NCBI GenBank assembly: GCA_003427395.1 | Contig: BFEA01000184.1 | Location: forward strand, 287,145-315,861 | Direction: 5' to 3' | DNA: 28,717 nt | Origin: Chara braunii | Taxonomy: Eukaryota; Streptophyta; Charophyceae; Charales; Characeae | Shown: positions 11,910-21,139 of the stretch, one piece after another | How positions within the stretch are numbered: the stretch's first letter is position 1 | Layout of the letters: each line of letters opens with the position of its first letter | The notes under the pieces: generated by a model | What the model was told of the DNA's origin: nothing | Database searches by the model: none | The model's input: only the letters and a program-made list of their open reading frames with translations | Program-made: the position numbers and the translations under genes

Positions 11910-12346
11910 GAACTGGTCCGGATAATAAACTAGCCTGGTTGTCCAGTAATCCATCCGCAACTCTTTTGCTACAGCCGGATTTTTGTGAAAACATCTCCTC
12001 ATTGCTGCCGCGTTGTGTTGACCACTGATAGGGTACCAGAAGTACTTATCCAATGATTTCTTGTGGAAGTCATCAAGAGTAACCCTTCTTGCTCGCACAA
12101 CTTACCCGATGAACCTATATACAGTTGGTCAGGCACTACCACTAACAACAATATTGGTTTCTCGTACAGCGGACATGTGCTCAACCCCGTCCTGCCTGTT
12201 GTCCTTTCACGAATGGCCACTTCACCTGATGTCACCATCGCTTCATAAATCTCGTCGACGTGATTCTGGCCGAGAAATCTCTTATTATATTTGAATTCTT
12301 CATCTGGAATATCCGGAACTTTTTGGAATTCAACGGTGATGAACTT
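11910..12346 (-). other. ParB/sulfiredoxin-like fold candidate
   Basis: The motif order resembles the N-terminal ParB domain. A beta strand with an acidic/Asn loop comes first (FITVEFQKVPDIPDEEF, then KYNKRF). A helix of the kind that sits before the glycine follows (HVDEIYEAMVTSG), then a hydrophobic strand (KPILLLVVVPDQ). Across a frameshift near 12103 comes a box-II-like motif, FWYPISGQHNAAAMRR, with its His at 12015-12017. ParB family members typically have a G-[EHN]-[HR]-R-x-x-A box here, and this one has Asn in place of the usual Arg. ParB-type domains bind nucleotides and DNA, and in phage and bacterial proteins are often fused to DNA methyltransferases. This is fold-level inference from motif order only. 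Confidence 0.42.
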
Positions 12347-12959
12347 TGTCTCGCTCTTCTGGGTACCGTCAACGTTGAAGTCCAAGAAGAAGCCTTTCCC
12401 GAGATGCAAAGTCGCTGGCTCACTTGCCAACAGTTGCAATCTTGATGGCCGCACGACAGTCTTGCCTTTTGCCTCATCGTCGGACTGTGGTTGTTCAGAT
12501 GCAGGGAAAATGGTCGTCTTCTCCATCGTACCGCCCTTTGCTACTCTCTTTCTCCTCGTCGGCTTTTGTTTGGCAGCAGCTTCTGCATCGCGAGTGAGTT
12601 GGACTTCTTCATCCATTGGTATAGGCTGCATCTGTCCTTTTTGTGTTTGCTCCTTCCTGCTCTTTTTCTGAGCGATAATTTTTTTCATTTCCTCCCTAAC
12701 TTTCTTTTTTAGTGAAAAAACTATTAGTGATAGAGAAGGTCATGAATAGACACAAAAGGTAGAGGATTTAGAGAAAGCACAATACTCACACATTCCTGCT
12801 TATCGCATCGACCAAGGGGGCAATAGCGATGACGAGCACTACGAAGATGTTTAGGAGCACGAAGAGGATTGGCATGAGGATGAGCCGCACCACAAAACCA
12901 GTGGAAAACCTACCTCTCCATGACTTATACAACTTCTCTCCTGCGAACGTTCCTCTTCC

Positions 12960-13858
12960 TCCTCTCTCTGCGTACTTTTTCCGCTGCTCCCTTCCCCCGG
13001 ATCTTCAAAATACAAAGGTTCGTCATGACCTTGCACCGCACCATACATGCTCGAGGGCTCCTCGTAATCTTGCACAGCGGCACCATACATGCTCAAGGAA
13101 TGCACAATCTCGTGCAATTTGTTGAGTGGCTCTTTCGCTGCAACTGGATGGATCTTCATTGGCGCCGGTGGCGTAACCTGTGCATGACCAGGGCCCTTTG
13201 CAACGGTTTGTCCCACTTCCGGGACAAGCGGCGTTAACACTGACGTCCGAAGCGTTATGGCACCTACAGTTGGTCGCACCGCTCCCGAAGATTGTCCAAG
13301 CGTGGCTGCATACATCACACTTTTCGGTTCCGTCACGATGTCATCTTTCTGAGTCACGACCGCCTGGCCTGTAATCTTGTTCTTCTCGAAGAAGTCGAAA
13401 ACTTGAGGGAGGTCAGGCAATCTCAGTTGAAGACTTGGATCTGGATTGAAGATCTCAACGAGTGATTTACCATATCCCTTATGGTTGTTCCACCTGACAG
13501 CAACATGTTTGACGTCTGGAATTCTCTGACCTTTGCCGTTCAGGAGCATAGTCATCTCAAAAGTGGCAAACGGACTCTGCTTGCCCGACCAAGATTCAAT
13601 ACCGCCTATCGATCTGAGTTTGTCTCGCAAGACGACGTAGAGAAGCAGACCACTTCCAGGCTCCCCAACATCGCCTACCCAGTCCAACATCCAGAATTTG
13701 TCTTTGTACTCAACGACGGGCACAACGTTTGATAGCCCATGTACAAACCTCTCGGCGGAGCCTGCATGTCGCGTTCTCTTCTGCGTAGTTTCGCCGATCA
13801 CCACCAGGCCCTTGACCACGACCACCAGACCCTTGACCACTTCCCGCCATCCGGACAT
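12960..13858 (-). other. Unidentified N-terminal module of the giant ORF
   Basis: The longest stop-free piece of the giant gene; the open frame reaches 12851, but the last part looks out of frame. It opens GWREVVKGLVVVVKGLVV, an internal 7-residue duplication encoded by a 21-bp DNA repeat near 13800-13845. It continues with mixed hydrophobic/charged sequence such as YKDKFWMLDWVGDVG, FATFEMTMLLNGKGQRIPD and LVEIFNPDPSLQLRLPDLP. This looks like a folded globular domain, but I cannot assign a family. A Pro/Ala-rich linker, a 14-residue tandem repeat around SMYGA (DNA repeat 13039-13094, 42-bp period) and a Glu-rich stretch follow. Confidence 0.6.
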
Positions 13859-14123
13859 GGTGTTTCACCTCCTTGCCTTGTTCTGATCCGAGAGGGCGAC
13901 TCATCGGACTTGATAGAGGGGTACCTGAAAGAGGTGTGCCTCACTGCACAGGCGTCCGCACCACCGAGCTTGATGGTCGGTGCTGCATAGTCGCCTTAGA
14001 TCTAGGTGTCTCTTCTTTACTGACCCCAGCAACCAGGGTTCCCTTCGATTTTTTGGGCGAGTGCTCGACACTCGCAGACCTCCTAGTTCTTGAGCGTTTT
14101 GCTTGTTTGTCTGTAGAATCCAT

Positions 14124-14280
14124 TCTGTAGAGTCCACTAGAGACTAGTAACAGCGAAGCCGCCATGCAAAAACCGACAAAACACTTAAACACGGTGAATG
14201 AGAAACGCCTTCATGAATGGGATGAACATGCATCCACACCTCCCTCTCCAATACTTATGTCCCTACATCAACACTCCAGA
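14124..14280. other. Short upstream flank of the giant ORF
   Basis: The same frame stays open upstream to about 14192, with a hydrophobic stretch (FMAASLLLVSSG-like) before the likely ATG at 14121-14123. It could be an N-terminal signal-anchor if a start at 14192 were used, but the following basic Ser/Arg segment argues for the downstream start. No TATA box was clearly seen. Confidence 0.3.
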
Positions 14281-14830
14281 CATGACAAATCCCCTTCGGA
14301 CGATATTTCGCAGGACAACATTATCGTGTCCAACGCGACAACCCTGGACAACAGCACCCTCCCGTCCTCTGTAACAACTTCGCGCAGAGGAATTGGCCCA
14401 CCCTCCATGATTGTCGTGTCGAACACAACAACAGCCTCCAAAGAAGCATCGTCGTGTTCGACACGACCAATCCCTCGCAACCACCCGCTCTCCGAGATGG
14501 TCGTGTCAAAAACGACAACAACGCCTAAGGAGCATCATCGTGTTCGACATGACAATCCCGACGTCTGAGTCGTGCACGACATGCTTCTTAGGAGGCTATT
14601 GTCGTCTTCCAGATGGTCGTATCGAACATGTCAACAACCGTCTTAGAAGCGTCATCGTGTTCGATACGACATTCCTAGAGGGCGGGATGGTCCTGCCATG
14701 CACGACGTTGCTTCTTAGGAGGTTGTTGTCGTGTTCGACACGACGAATCGTCGGTACTAACCTGACACGTGAAATTAACAGCCTCCTAACAGACTCTTGA
14801 GAAGCATCATCGTGTTAGACAACCATTTCG
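14280..14830. repeat. Cluster of short palindromes (GTGTTCGACAC type)
   Basis: At least seven imperfect palindromes centred on TCGTGTTCGACACGA or diverged forms, about 60 bp apart. They lie near 14324, 14417, 14451, 14500, 14537, 14614, 14657, 14727 and 14808. Several are preceded by a GAAGCATCATCGTGTT-like string. The cluster lies just upstream of the minus-strand giant gene and begins the palindrome field that runs to about 24.2 kb. The short open frames here result from the repeats. Confidence 0.8.
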
Positions 14831-14984
14831 ACAATTCTTCCCTGGCCATGTTCGACAGTATAATGACTCGCAGACCGTGGAGTTAACATATCGAAAACGT
14901 TTGCCACGTATAAGGACAAAAAACAGGACAACAAACGCAACTGCAGGATATACAGTTGTTTGTGCACAATCTATGCTCATCACA

Positions 14985-15215
14985 ATCCACATCCATAGCA
15001 TGAAGGCATGTACCATTGAGAACATTTGACCAGCACTCAATAAATCACAACATTTAATATGTCAGACCCCTAGTTCAGAAAACGAAATGCTTAGATGGCA
15101 TGTACTGTTGACAACATCTGACTAATAGTCAAGAAATCGGAACATGTTATTTTTTATGCCAGGGATACAGAAGGAAAGTGGAACATGTTGTTTTTGATGC
15201 CGAGTGGTTCAAATC
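14985..15215. repeat. Nested ~92-bp and ~44-bp direct repeats
   Basis: GGCATGTACCATTGAGAACA (about 15005) and GGCATGTACTGTTGACAACA (about 15097) start two diverged copies of a ~92-bp unit. Within and beyond the second copy, GGAACATGTT followed by a T-run and GATGCC or TATGCC recurs about 44 bp apart (about 15138 and 15181). No coding potential was recognised. Confidence 0.6.
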
Positions 15216-15308
15216 ATCGACAACTACAATGCCAAAAGCGGGAAACTCGGTAGTGTAATTATTGCTATTTACGATCCCCAAGAAATAATGCCAAATGTGC
15301 AGAACGTC

Positions 15309-16206
15309 TACCGATGACGGCGAGCTGTTGTGATCATGTAGTCAATGGATGCTCGAATAGGTGATCCGAACGTCACATATAGCGGATCCTCGACAGAAGC
15401 GCCATCTGCAAACATTGAAATATATTTCATGCGGGCGAAGCCGGACCTGCCGACCAGAGACCTGCCTATAGCATTCCGTATAGACGACGCTTTGGTTTAA
15501 ACCTCACGCCATACGTCGACGTTTTCCACCTTGCCCCCGATGACCAAATTTCATTCCCCTTCGACCTCTCGTGTAACTAAATTCGTCCCTCTTCTTCCCA
15601 TCTCTAACTCGTTCCTGGATACGTACACCACAACATCAGTCAAGGTCCTACTCCTGTTCGAGAACGCAATGCAAAGGACCCTACAAAAGCAAAACAATCC
15701 TAGACGCAATCTGACGCAGCAGTACGACACTGCTCGAGGCGACAGCCAGGAGATCACGAAGGGTACTGATTGAGAAATTCGCAATGTTGGGCACAGTCAA
15801 GCAACTCGTGTTTCATCGCACGACACCATGTGTGTGGCGAGGCAGTCACGTATTCGCAATCCAACGTACTATAATAACGATCAGATTTCAGCTTTGCACA
15901 CAAGTAACGCAACCACACTGAACCGAGGACATCACGGGGCACAAAAATGTAACTTCCTAAATCTAACATATTAGCGAACTTGTAGTCATCCGCCCACGTG
16001 CAGTCCCTGACCATTTTTTCCCATTGACGCTCTCTCCACGAGTCCAGGTGATTATCGGTGTACAGGACGACCGTCATCCAGGGATCAGACTCGAAGTCCT
16101 CTCCAGTCGCACCGTCGATGACTGTGGACTCTCGACATCCGTGGACACGCATCGCGCATGAAGGGAAAGGGTATGCCATGCGCTCGTGCCAAATAGCAGG
16201 GGTCAT
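15309..16206 (-). pseudogene. Unidentified protein fragment(s), possibly multi-exon
   Basis: A 150-codon open minus-strand piece (15754-16206) has a believable protein composition: SDPWMTVVLYTDNHLDSWR, CTWADDYKFANMLDLGSYIF, WLRYLCAKLKSDRYYSTLD. It lies outside the palindromic repeats and is not explained by them. Further down on the same strand (about 15309-15450) a second protein-like stretch reads MKYISMFADGASVEDPLYVT, then FGSPIRASIDYMITTARRHR, and stops. Both could be exons or remnants of a gene on the same strand as the giant ORF and upstream of it. I do not recognise a family. No reliable splice sites were found between the pieces. Confidence 0.4.
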
Positions 16207-16384
16207 CTAGTGTGAGTTGTCCATCGCGACTTCGAAACGCCCTTCACGCCACAAAAGCAGAAATCAGCAAAAGCAAGCACTGGGCCCATGCGAAAACGAA
16301 AAACAAGATGCTCCCAAAGGACGGTCGTCGACACCCCGCTCAAGGACGGTTGTGTTTGACACGAGGATGACATCGGGACAGTCA

Positions 16385-17227
16385 TCGTGTCGTATCGAAC
16401 ACGACAGACGCACAAGGAGGGGGTTTCTGCAGGCACATCGAACCCGGCAATCTCGTTGTCATCGTGTCGAACACGACCGTCCCGTGACGGCGTCGTCATG
16501 CACTCCACAAGCGAGGGTTGCGAATTTGCTGCACGCGCGGTGGTTGTCGTGTTGAACACGACGACCGGGCACAAACGTGTCATGCCCAAGGCTTGCTCGC
16601 ACCACACATGAGTGTTATGTAGCCACGGGAAAGCGTTGCACAGGCATCCGTTGTCATGTTGAACACGACGACCTCCCGTAAACGTCTCATGCCGACGGTA
16701 AAGGGTGCCATTGCAGCCCATGCCCTTGGTTGTCGGTCGTCGTGTCCAACACGACAACCACCACACAGAAGTCTGGCGGGATGCCAGTGCAGGCCTTTCC
16801 AACGACTACACACCACTCAAACGGGGTCTTCTCTGCTGTACACAGGGTGGTTGTCGTGTTGAACACGACGACCACAGGTCAGTGTCTCGCAGCCCCACGG
16901 CAGCCCATGCCCTCGGTTGTCGGTCATCATGTTCAACTCGACAACCACCGCGCAGTATTCTGGCGGGGTGCTAGGTAGCTAGGGGCATGACAGGTTGTCA
17001 GGCGGTCGTCATGTTCAACACGACAACCAACGCATGACTGTTGTGCAGCCATGGGCATGGGCTCCACTGGCAACCCGTCCTGTACGGTGGTTGTCGTGTT
17101 AAACACGACGACCACCGCTCGTAAACGTCTCGTGCACGATAAAGTTTGCCAGTTCAGCCAATGCCCTCGGCTGTCGGTCGTCGTGCAACCATCGCACAAC
17201 ACTCTGGCTTGGGTGCCAGTGCAGCCC
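16385..17227. repeat. Left arm of large inverted repeat
   Basis: Reads, in reverse complement, as a diverged copy of 17281-18385. Matching landmarks are the CTTGCTCGCACCA block, TTGCACAGGCATCC against a copy near 18130, the GACGGTAAAGGGTGCCATTG block, the AAACGGGGTCTTCTCTGCTG block near 16820, and CTAGGTAGCTAGGGGCATGA near 16971 (its complement occurs at about 17527 and 17790). The arm contains about nine short palindromes in alternating orientation. The open frames across it are by-products. Confidence 0.9.
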
Positions 17228-17280
17228 TTGCCCACGACAATATAGAAGACCTTGGTTGAGTGTTGTGTAGCCGTACGAAT
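17228..17280. other. Central spacer of the large inverted repeat
   Basis: About 53 bp that does not pair. It is flanked by a perfect 28-bp arm pair: left 17200-17227, starting CACTCTGGCTTGGGTGCC, and right 17281-17308, ending GGCACCCAAGCCAGAGTG. This fixes the symmetry centre at about 17254. Confidence 0.85.
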
Positions 17281-18385
17281 GGGCTGCACTGGCACCCAAG
17301 CCAGAGTGTTGTTGTCGTGTTGAACACGACGACCGACAACCGAGGGCATAGGCTGCACTGGCACCCTTTATCGTGCATGAGACGTTTACGGGCGGTGGTC
17401 GTCGTGTTCAACACGACAACCACCGCACAGGAATCTGGCGGGTTGTCAGTGCAGCCCACGCCCACGGTTGCACATCATTCATGCATTGGTTATCGTGTTG
17501 AACACGACGACCGCCTTACAACCTGTCATGCCCCTAGCTACCTAGCACCCCGCCAGAGTACTGCACGATGGTTGTCGTGTTGAACACGACGACCGACAAC
17601 CGAGGGCATTGGCTGCACTGGCACCCTTTATCGTGCACGAGACGTTTACGGGCGGTGGTCGTCGAGTTCAACACGACAACCACCGCATAGGACTCTGGTA
17701 GGTTGCCAGTGCAGCCCATGCCCACGGCTGCACAGCAGTCATGCGTTGGTTGTCGTGTTGAACACGACCACTGCCAGACAATCTGTCATGCCCCTAGCTA
17801 CCTAGCACCCTGCTATAGTACTGCGCGGTGGTTGTCGAGTTGAACACGATGACCGACAACCGAGGGCATGGGCTGTCGTGGGGCGGCGAGACACTGACGT
17901 GCGGTCGTCGTGTTCAACACGACAACCACCCCGTTTACAGCAGAGAAGACCCCGTTTGAGTGGTGTGTATCCATGGGAAAGGGCTGCATTGGCATTGCGC
18001 GAGACTGCTGTGCGGTGGTTGTCGTGTTGGACACGACGACCGACAACCAAGGGCATGGGCTGCAATGGCACCCTTTACTGTCGGCATGAGACGTTTACCG
18101 GCGGTCGTCGTGTTCAACACGACAACCAACGCTTGTGCAACACTTTCCTGTGGCTACATAACACTCATGCATGGTGCGAGCAAGCCCTGGGCATGACACG
18201 TTTGTACCTAGTCATCATGTTCAACACGACAACCACCGCGCGTGCAGCAGATTCACAACCCTCCCCTGCGGAGTGCACGACGACGCCATCTCGGGACGGT
18301 CGTGTTCGACACGACGACGAGATTGTCGGGTTGGATGTGCCTGCAGAAAACCCCTCCTTGTGCGTAGATCATGTTCGGTACGACA
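17281..18385. repeat. Right arm, with a ~265-bp tandem duplication
   Basis: Complement of the left arm, but longer because a ~265-bp unit is present twice in tandem (about 17325-17590 and 17591-17860). Both copies carry CGACCGACAACCGAGGGCAT, CACCCTTTATCGTGCA, GAGACGTTTACGGGCGGTGG and TGTCATGCCCCTAGCTACCT in the same order. The left arm has only one copy, so the duplication followed the inversion, or the left copy was lost. About a dozen short palindromes lie in this arm. Confidence 0.88.
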
Positions 18386-18495
18386 ATTGCAAAGTCGAAA
18401 TTGCCACGTGGCACTTCGTGGTTGAAAATTTGGGATTGTGATAGATCCTCACCGTCTGTTCATTGTCCTTCTAGCAGTGCTCTCCCCGCAGAAAG

Positions 18496-18660
18496 GTGTC
18501 GGCTCTCACTCTCGCTCCACGTTCCGATTTGTAATGGCTCCTAGTCTTTGGAACAACGCCCAGTTCTAAAAGCGCTCAACTCGTGGTGTGGTGCCGACTC
18601 TCACTCCCTTTCCAAAAGTGCTCCTAGCCTCTGGAACAGCGCCCTGATAGCTCGGCGTCG
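18496..18660. repeat. ~94-bp direct duplication
   Basis: Two copies (about 18496-18570 and 18590-18655) share GTGTCGGCTCTCACTC / GTGCCGACTCTCACTC followed by GGCTCCTAGTCTTTGGAAC / GTGCTCCTAGCCTCTGGAAC and GCCC. Pyrimidine-rich, no coding sense. Confidence 0.7.
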
Positions 18661-18778
18661 TCTCGACCCTGCTCGCTCTCTTCTCCTCTCTTTCAATCCG
18701 AAGATCCTCTCCACTCTTTCTCGTCAACTTGGAACAGTGTTGCAGGCCCCACTCGTTCTCTTCTGCCACGAGTGATAA

Positions 18779-19125
18779 CGAAAAATAGAAAATGGAGAAA
18801 AAGGCCCACTCCTCTTTATATACTGTCGAGCATGTCTCCAACCGCTACACGACTATCGTCAGATCGTATCGAACCCGACGGTGGTGATGAAGACGTGCCA
18901 CATAGCAGGGACGGACGGGGGGGTTTTGATGGCTTGACTTCGGCTCGCCAAGCGTAGCGAATAGAATTCGACCTGCGCTGAAGTCCAAGATTTTTGCTGA
19001 ATCGAAAATGGAAAATGCAGGAGGGGGCCCACTCCTCTTTATATACTCTGGAACACGTCCTCTCCGGCGATCCACCGACCGTCCGATCGGATTGAACCGA
19101 CGGTGCGGATGGACCTGCACCACAA
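18779..19125. repeat. ~220-bp direct repeat with promoter-like TATA boxes
   Basis: Two copies spaced about 220 bp each contain GGCCCACTCCTCTTTATATACT (positions about 18806 and 19025), preceded by an A-rich GAAAATGGA string and followed about 60-80 bp later by GAACCCGACGGTG or GAACCGACGGTGCGGATGG and CACCACA or GCCACA. The TTTATATA string fits a plant-type TATA box reading rightwards. A third, partial copy of the ACGGTG..GATGG..GCCACA part occurs at about 19187-19212. Transcription is not demonstrated. Confidence 0.6.
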
Positions 19126-19212
19126 AAAAAGGCTAAACTGGAGCCTGCTCGGCCTTCCCATCGTATTATAACAACGATGCCAAATGACGGTGCTGATGGC
19201 CCAGTGCCACAA

Positions 19213-19680
19213 AGGGGGCACAAACGGCTCTTTTACACTGGATGCCTCGTTCGCTCAAAATACGGTCCACTGGCAAGAGCCTCATTTCGTGAGCGGGTGT
19301 GCTGCGACGCACGCTTTTGCGTTCGCGTTCCCCATCGTCGGCGATTGGGTGTGGTGCGGCGAACATTCATCCGCGGGACGAGCTGCTACTGGCATCAAGG
19401 GCCAAGCAAAGCAGCTACTGTGCGAATTGGCTATCTGCTTCACACGACCGTGGTCCATTGTCCAGGTAGTAACTGACCCACCGTCTAAGTGTCCGACAAC
19501 TATTTCTCACTTGCTCGTCTTGGAGTCGCCGGTTTGGAGATTGTAGTACTTGGGAAGGGTCTGTGCGAGCTGTCAATAACTATGATCGATGGTCACGATC
19601 TTTCCTTTCCCGTCTTCTGTCTAATGACGTCAACAAAGAGCCCGCAGTGCAGGTTCCGTTGCTTGTTATGTCCCCTCTAC
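19213..19680. other. Unexplained stretch, no gene supported
   Basis: Open plus-strand frames of 99-129 codons overlap here in different registers, but none has a recognisable motif. The sequence is less repetitive than its neighbours. I see nothing that decides between intergenic DNA and a short decayed gene. Confidence 0.35.
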
Positions 19681-19689
19681 CGATATGTG

Positions 19690-20130
19690 CATGATTTGGT
19701 CATCGTGTCCAGCCCAATAATTGATCTTCTGAGCTGCCCAAAACGTCGAGTTCATGATGTGGTCGTCGTGTCCAACCTGATAACCATTCGGGCGAGCTGC
19801 CCGCTACATCCTGTTCGTGAGGTTGTCGCCGTATCCAACCTGACAACCTTCCGACGTTCGCCGTATCCAACGCAATGACTAGACCAAGACACAACCTGCT
19901 AAACAGTCACATTATCGGGCACTTCCTATAACAACACTTTCCCCTGTGCATGATGTGGTCATCATGTCCAAGCCGATGACCGGGGATGCAAGGTGACCAA
20001 GACATAAACTGCGTGAGGTGGTCGTCATGTCCGATCCGATGACCAGTGATATGGTCGTTGTGTCCAACCCGATAACCATTCGGGCGAGCTACTCATTACA
20101 TCATGTGGATGAGGTTGTCGCCGTATCCAT
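19690..20130. repeat. Palindrome cluster, GATGACC/CGTGTCCAACC type
   Basis: A series of imperfect palindromes of the form GGTCATCGTGTCCAACCCGATGACC with variants, at about 19698, 19759, 19824, 19957, 20020 and 20051. The part at about 19845-20090 is the left copy of a ~230-bp direct repeat whose right copy is at 21455-21700. It is a diverged subfamily of the same palindromes seen at 14.3-18.4 kb. Confidence 0.8.
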
Positions 20131-20149
20131 CCTAACCAAAGTTCGCAAT

Positions 20150-20670
20150 TGGGATTTTTAGGAATACCTGTACCTGACCCAACCACACCCTCTCTAAAAG
20201 CTAGCCACCCATACCCACTGTATACTTGGCCTGCCAGACCTTTACCCATCGACACCTGCGAAAAAAAAAATAAAATGTATACCCAGACCTACCCTACCTG
20301 AACTTCGTCAGCATGTAACTGGCCATACCTACCCATTAACATTTTTTTTCAAAACCACCCATAGCCACCTGAACCCAAACCGCTTGTTAACCACTCATAC
20401 CCTACCCTGCCCAAGTTTTCTTTAGCTGTACCCACCCGTACCTACCCATAATTGTATGCATCCATCCGTAACCACCCATGCTTGTCACCGACCCTCCCCT
20501 AACCGCCCATACCGCCTCTAACTGTCTTTAACTGGCCGTAATTGTCCCTAACCACCCCTAACTGTCATAACCGCACCTAAGTTTTTTTTTTTTTTCAAAC
20601 AGGCCCTAACTGTTCCTAACTGTCCCTAACCGCCCCTAGTTGTCCTTAACCGCCCCTAACTATTCCCAAC
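20150..20670. repeat. C-rich degenerate decamer array
   Basis: Degenerate ~10-bp units. First come TACCCACCCATACC-like strings (20160-20470), then CCCTAACCGC / CCCTAACTGT strings (20490-20670). They are interrupted by runs of A near 20259 and T near 20344 and 20582. The complementary strand is G-rich with GGTTAGGG-like spacing. It resembles an interstitial telomere-like sequence but with a decamer rather than heptamer period. There is no gene. Confidence 0.8.
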
Positions 20671-21010
20671 CCCGTGGACGTCACAGAATTCACGTGGTAT
20701 ATATCTCATGATGCACCCTCACTCCTTTTCTATCTTACCTCATGCGAGAAACATCACTCTCTACTGGAGCAACCTGACCACTGGAGCAACCTGACCAGAC
20801 AGCAGACACGGGCACTGATGCTGAATGGGCTCCCCCATTCAGCCCCAGTTGAGGCACTAATGTACAAGCCTCGTTACACACACGTACACTCTCTCACACA
20901 CACATGCACACACAACACACAGAGACGCACATAAATATTGCATACACAGGGTTACACACATATGAAAATAGTCTAAAAATAAATAAATAAAAAGAATAAA
21001 AAAATGAAGA
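20671..21010. other. Unique stretch inside the C-rich repeats
   Basis: Contains a 17-bp tandem repeat, ACTGGAGCAACCTGACC twice (about 20763-20797), and a perfect hairpin: arms GCTGAATGGG (20820-20829) and CCCATTCAGC (20834-20843), 4-base loop. A (CA)-rich run (about 20875-20925) and an AT-rich run (20970-21005) follow. The hairpin plus short spacer could be a small terminator-like or transposon-end structure. No gene was recognised. Confidence 0.5.
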
Positions 21011-21139
21011 GATAAAATTCACCCTTGCGAGAAAAACCGTTTGCTTTATAGGAAAGAGAGAAATTTGGAATATGAGAAAAGCGTCACGCATGAGCAAAAA
21101 TACAAAGCTACAAGACTCACATCGGGTATACCACGGTTA

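Larger units (their letters stand above)
8082..14123 (-). pseudogene. Decayed giant ORF: ParB-like, methyltransferase-like
   Basis: One long, essentially intronless minus-strand reading frame that can be followed only by crossing stops and frame changes. It starts at ATG 14121-14123 with a basic Ser/Arg/Lys-rich segment (nuclear-like), runs through an unidentified conserved-looking module (about 13.86-12.96 kb), a ParB-like region, a methyltransferase-like region, and a low-complexity and acidic C-terminal part. In-frame stops followed by continuing protein-like sequence lie at 13941, 11388, 10891, 10858, 10619, 10565, 10304, 9991, 9886, 9778, 9751, 9313, 9262 and 9190 (leftmost base). Ten of the 14 are TGA. 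Frame changes fall near 13855, 12103, 10985, 10798, 10215 and 8540. A possible intron lies between 12851 and 12689 (a GTGAGT donor-like site is present). The Ulp1 domain downstream on the same strand is probably its C-terminus. It is interpreted as a dead transposon gene. Confidence 0.72.

Noticed and set aside
12783-12900. Hydrophobic alternative-frame segment MPILFVLLNIFVVLVIAIAP on the minus strand, possible membrane helix
   Set aside because: Lies at the end of a decayed frame next to a possible intron; it may be a frame artefact and no neighbouring part suggests a membrane protein.
14164-14800. Overlapping plus-strand ORFs with RVRHD / VVSNTTT peptides
   Set aside because: The peptides are direct translations of the GTGTTCGACAC palindromes and appear on both strands in several frames.
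14280-18400. CRISPR array, because of short spaced repeats
   Set aside because: Repeat length, orientation and spacing vary, the spacers are themselves repeated, and the context is eukaryotic.
16203-18441. Two large mirrored ORFs (about 200 and 187 codons) sharing the WLSCWTRRPTTKGMGCNGTL peptide
   Set aside because: They fall on opposite arms of the large inverted repeat, so the similarity reflects the DNA repeat; the composition is that of translated palindromes.
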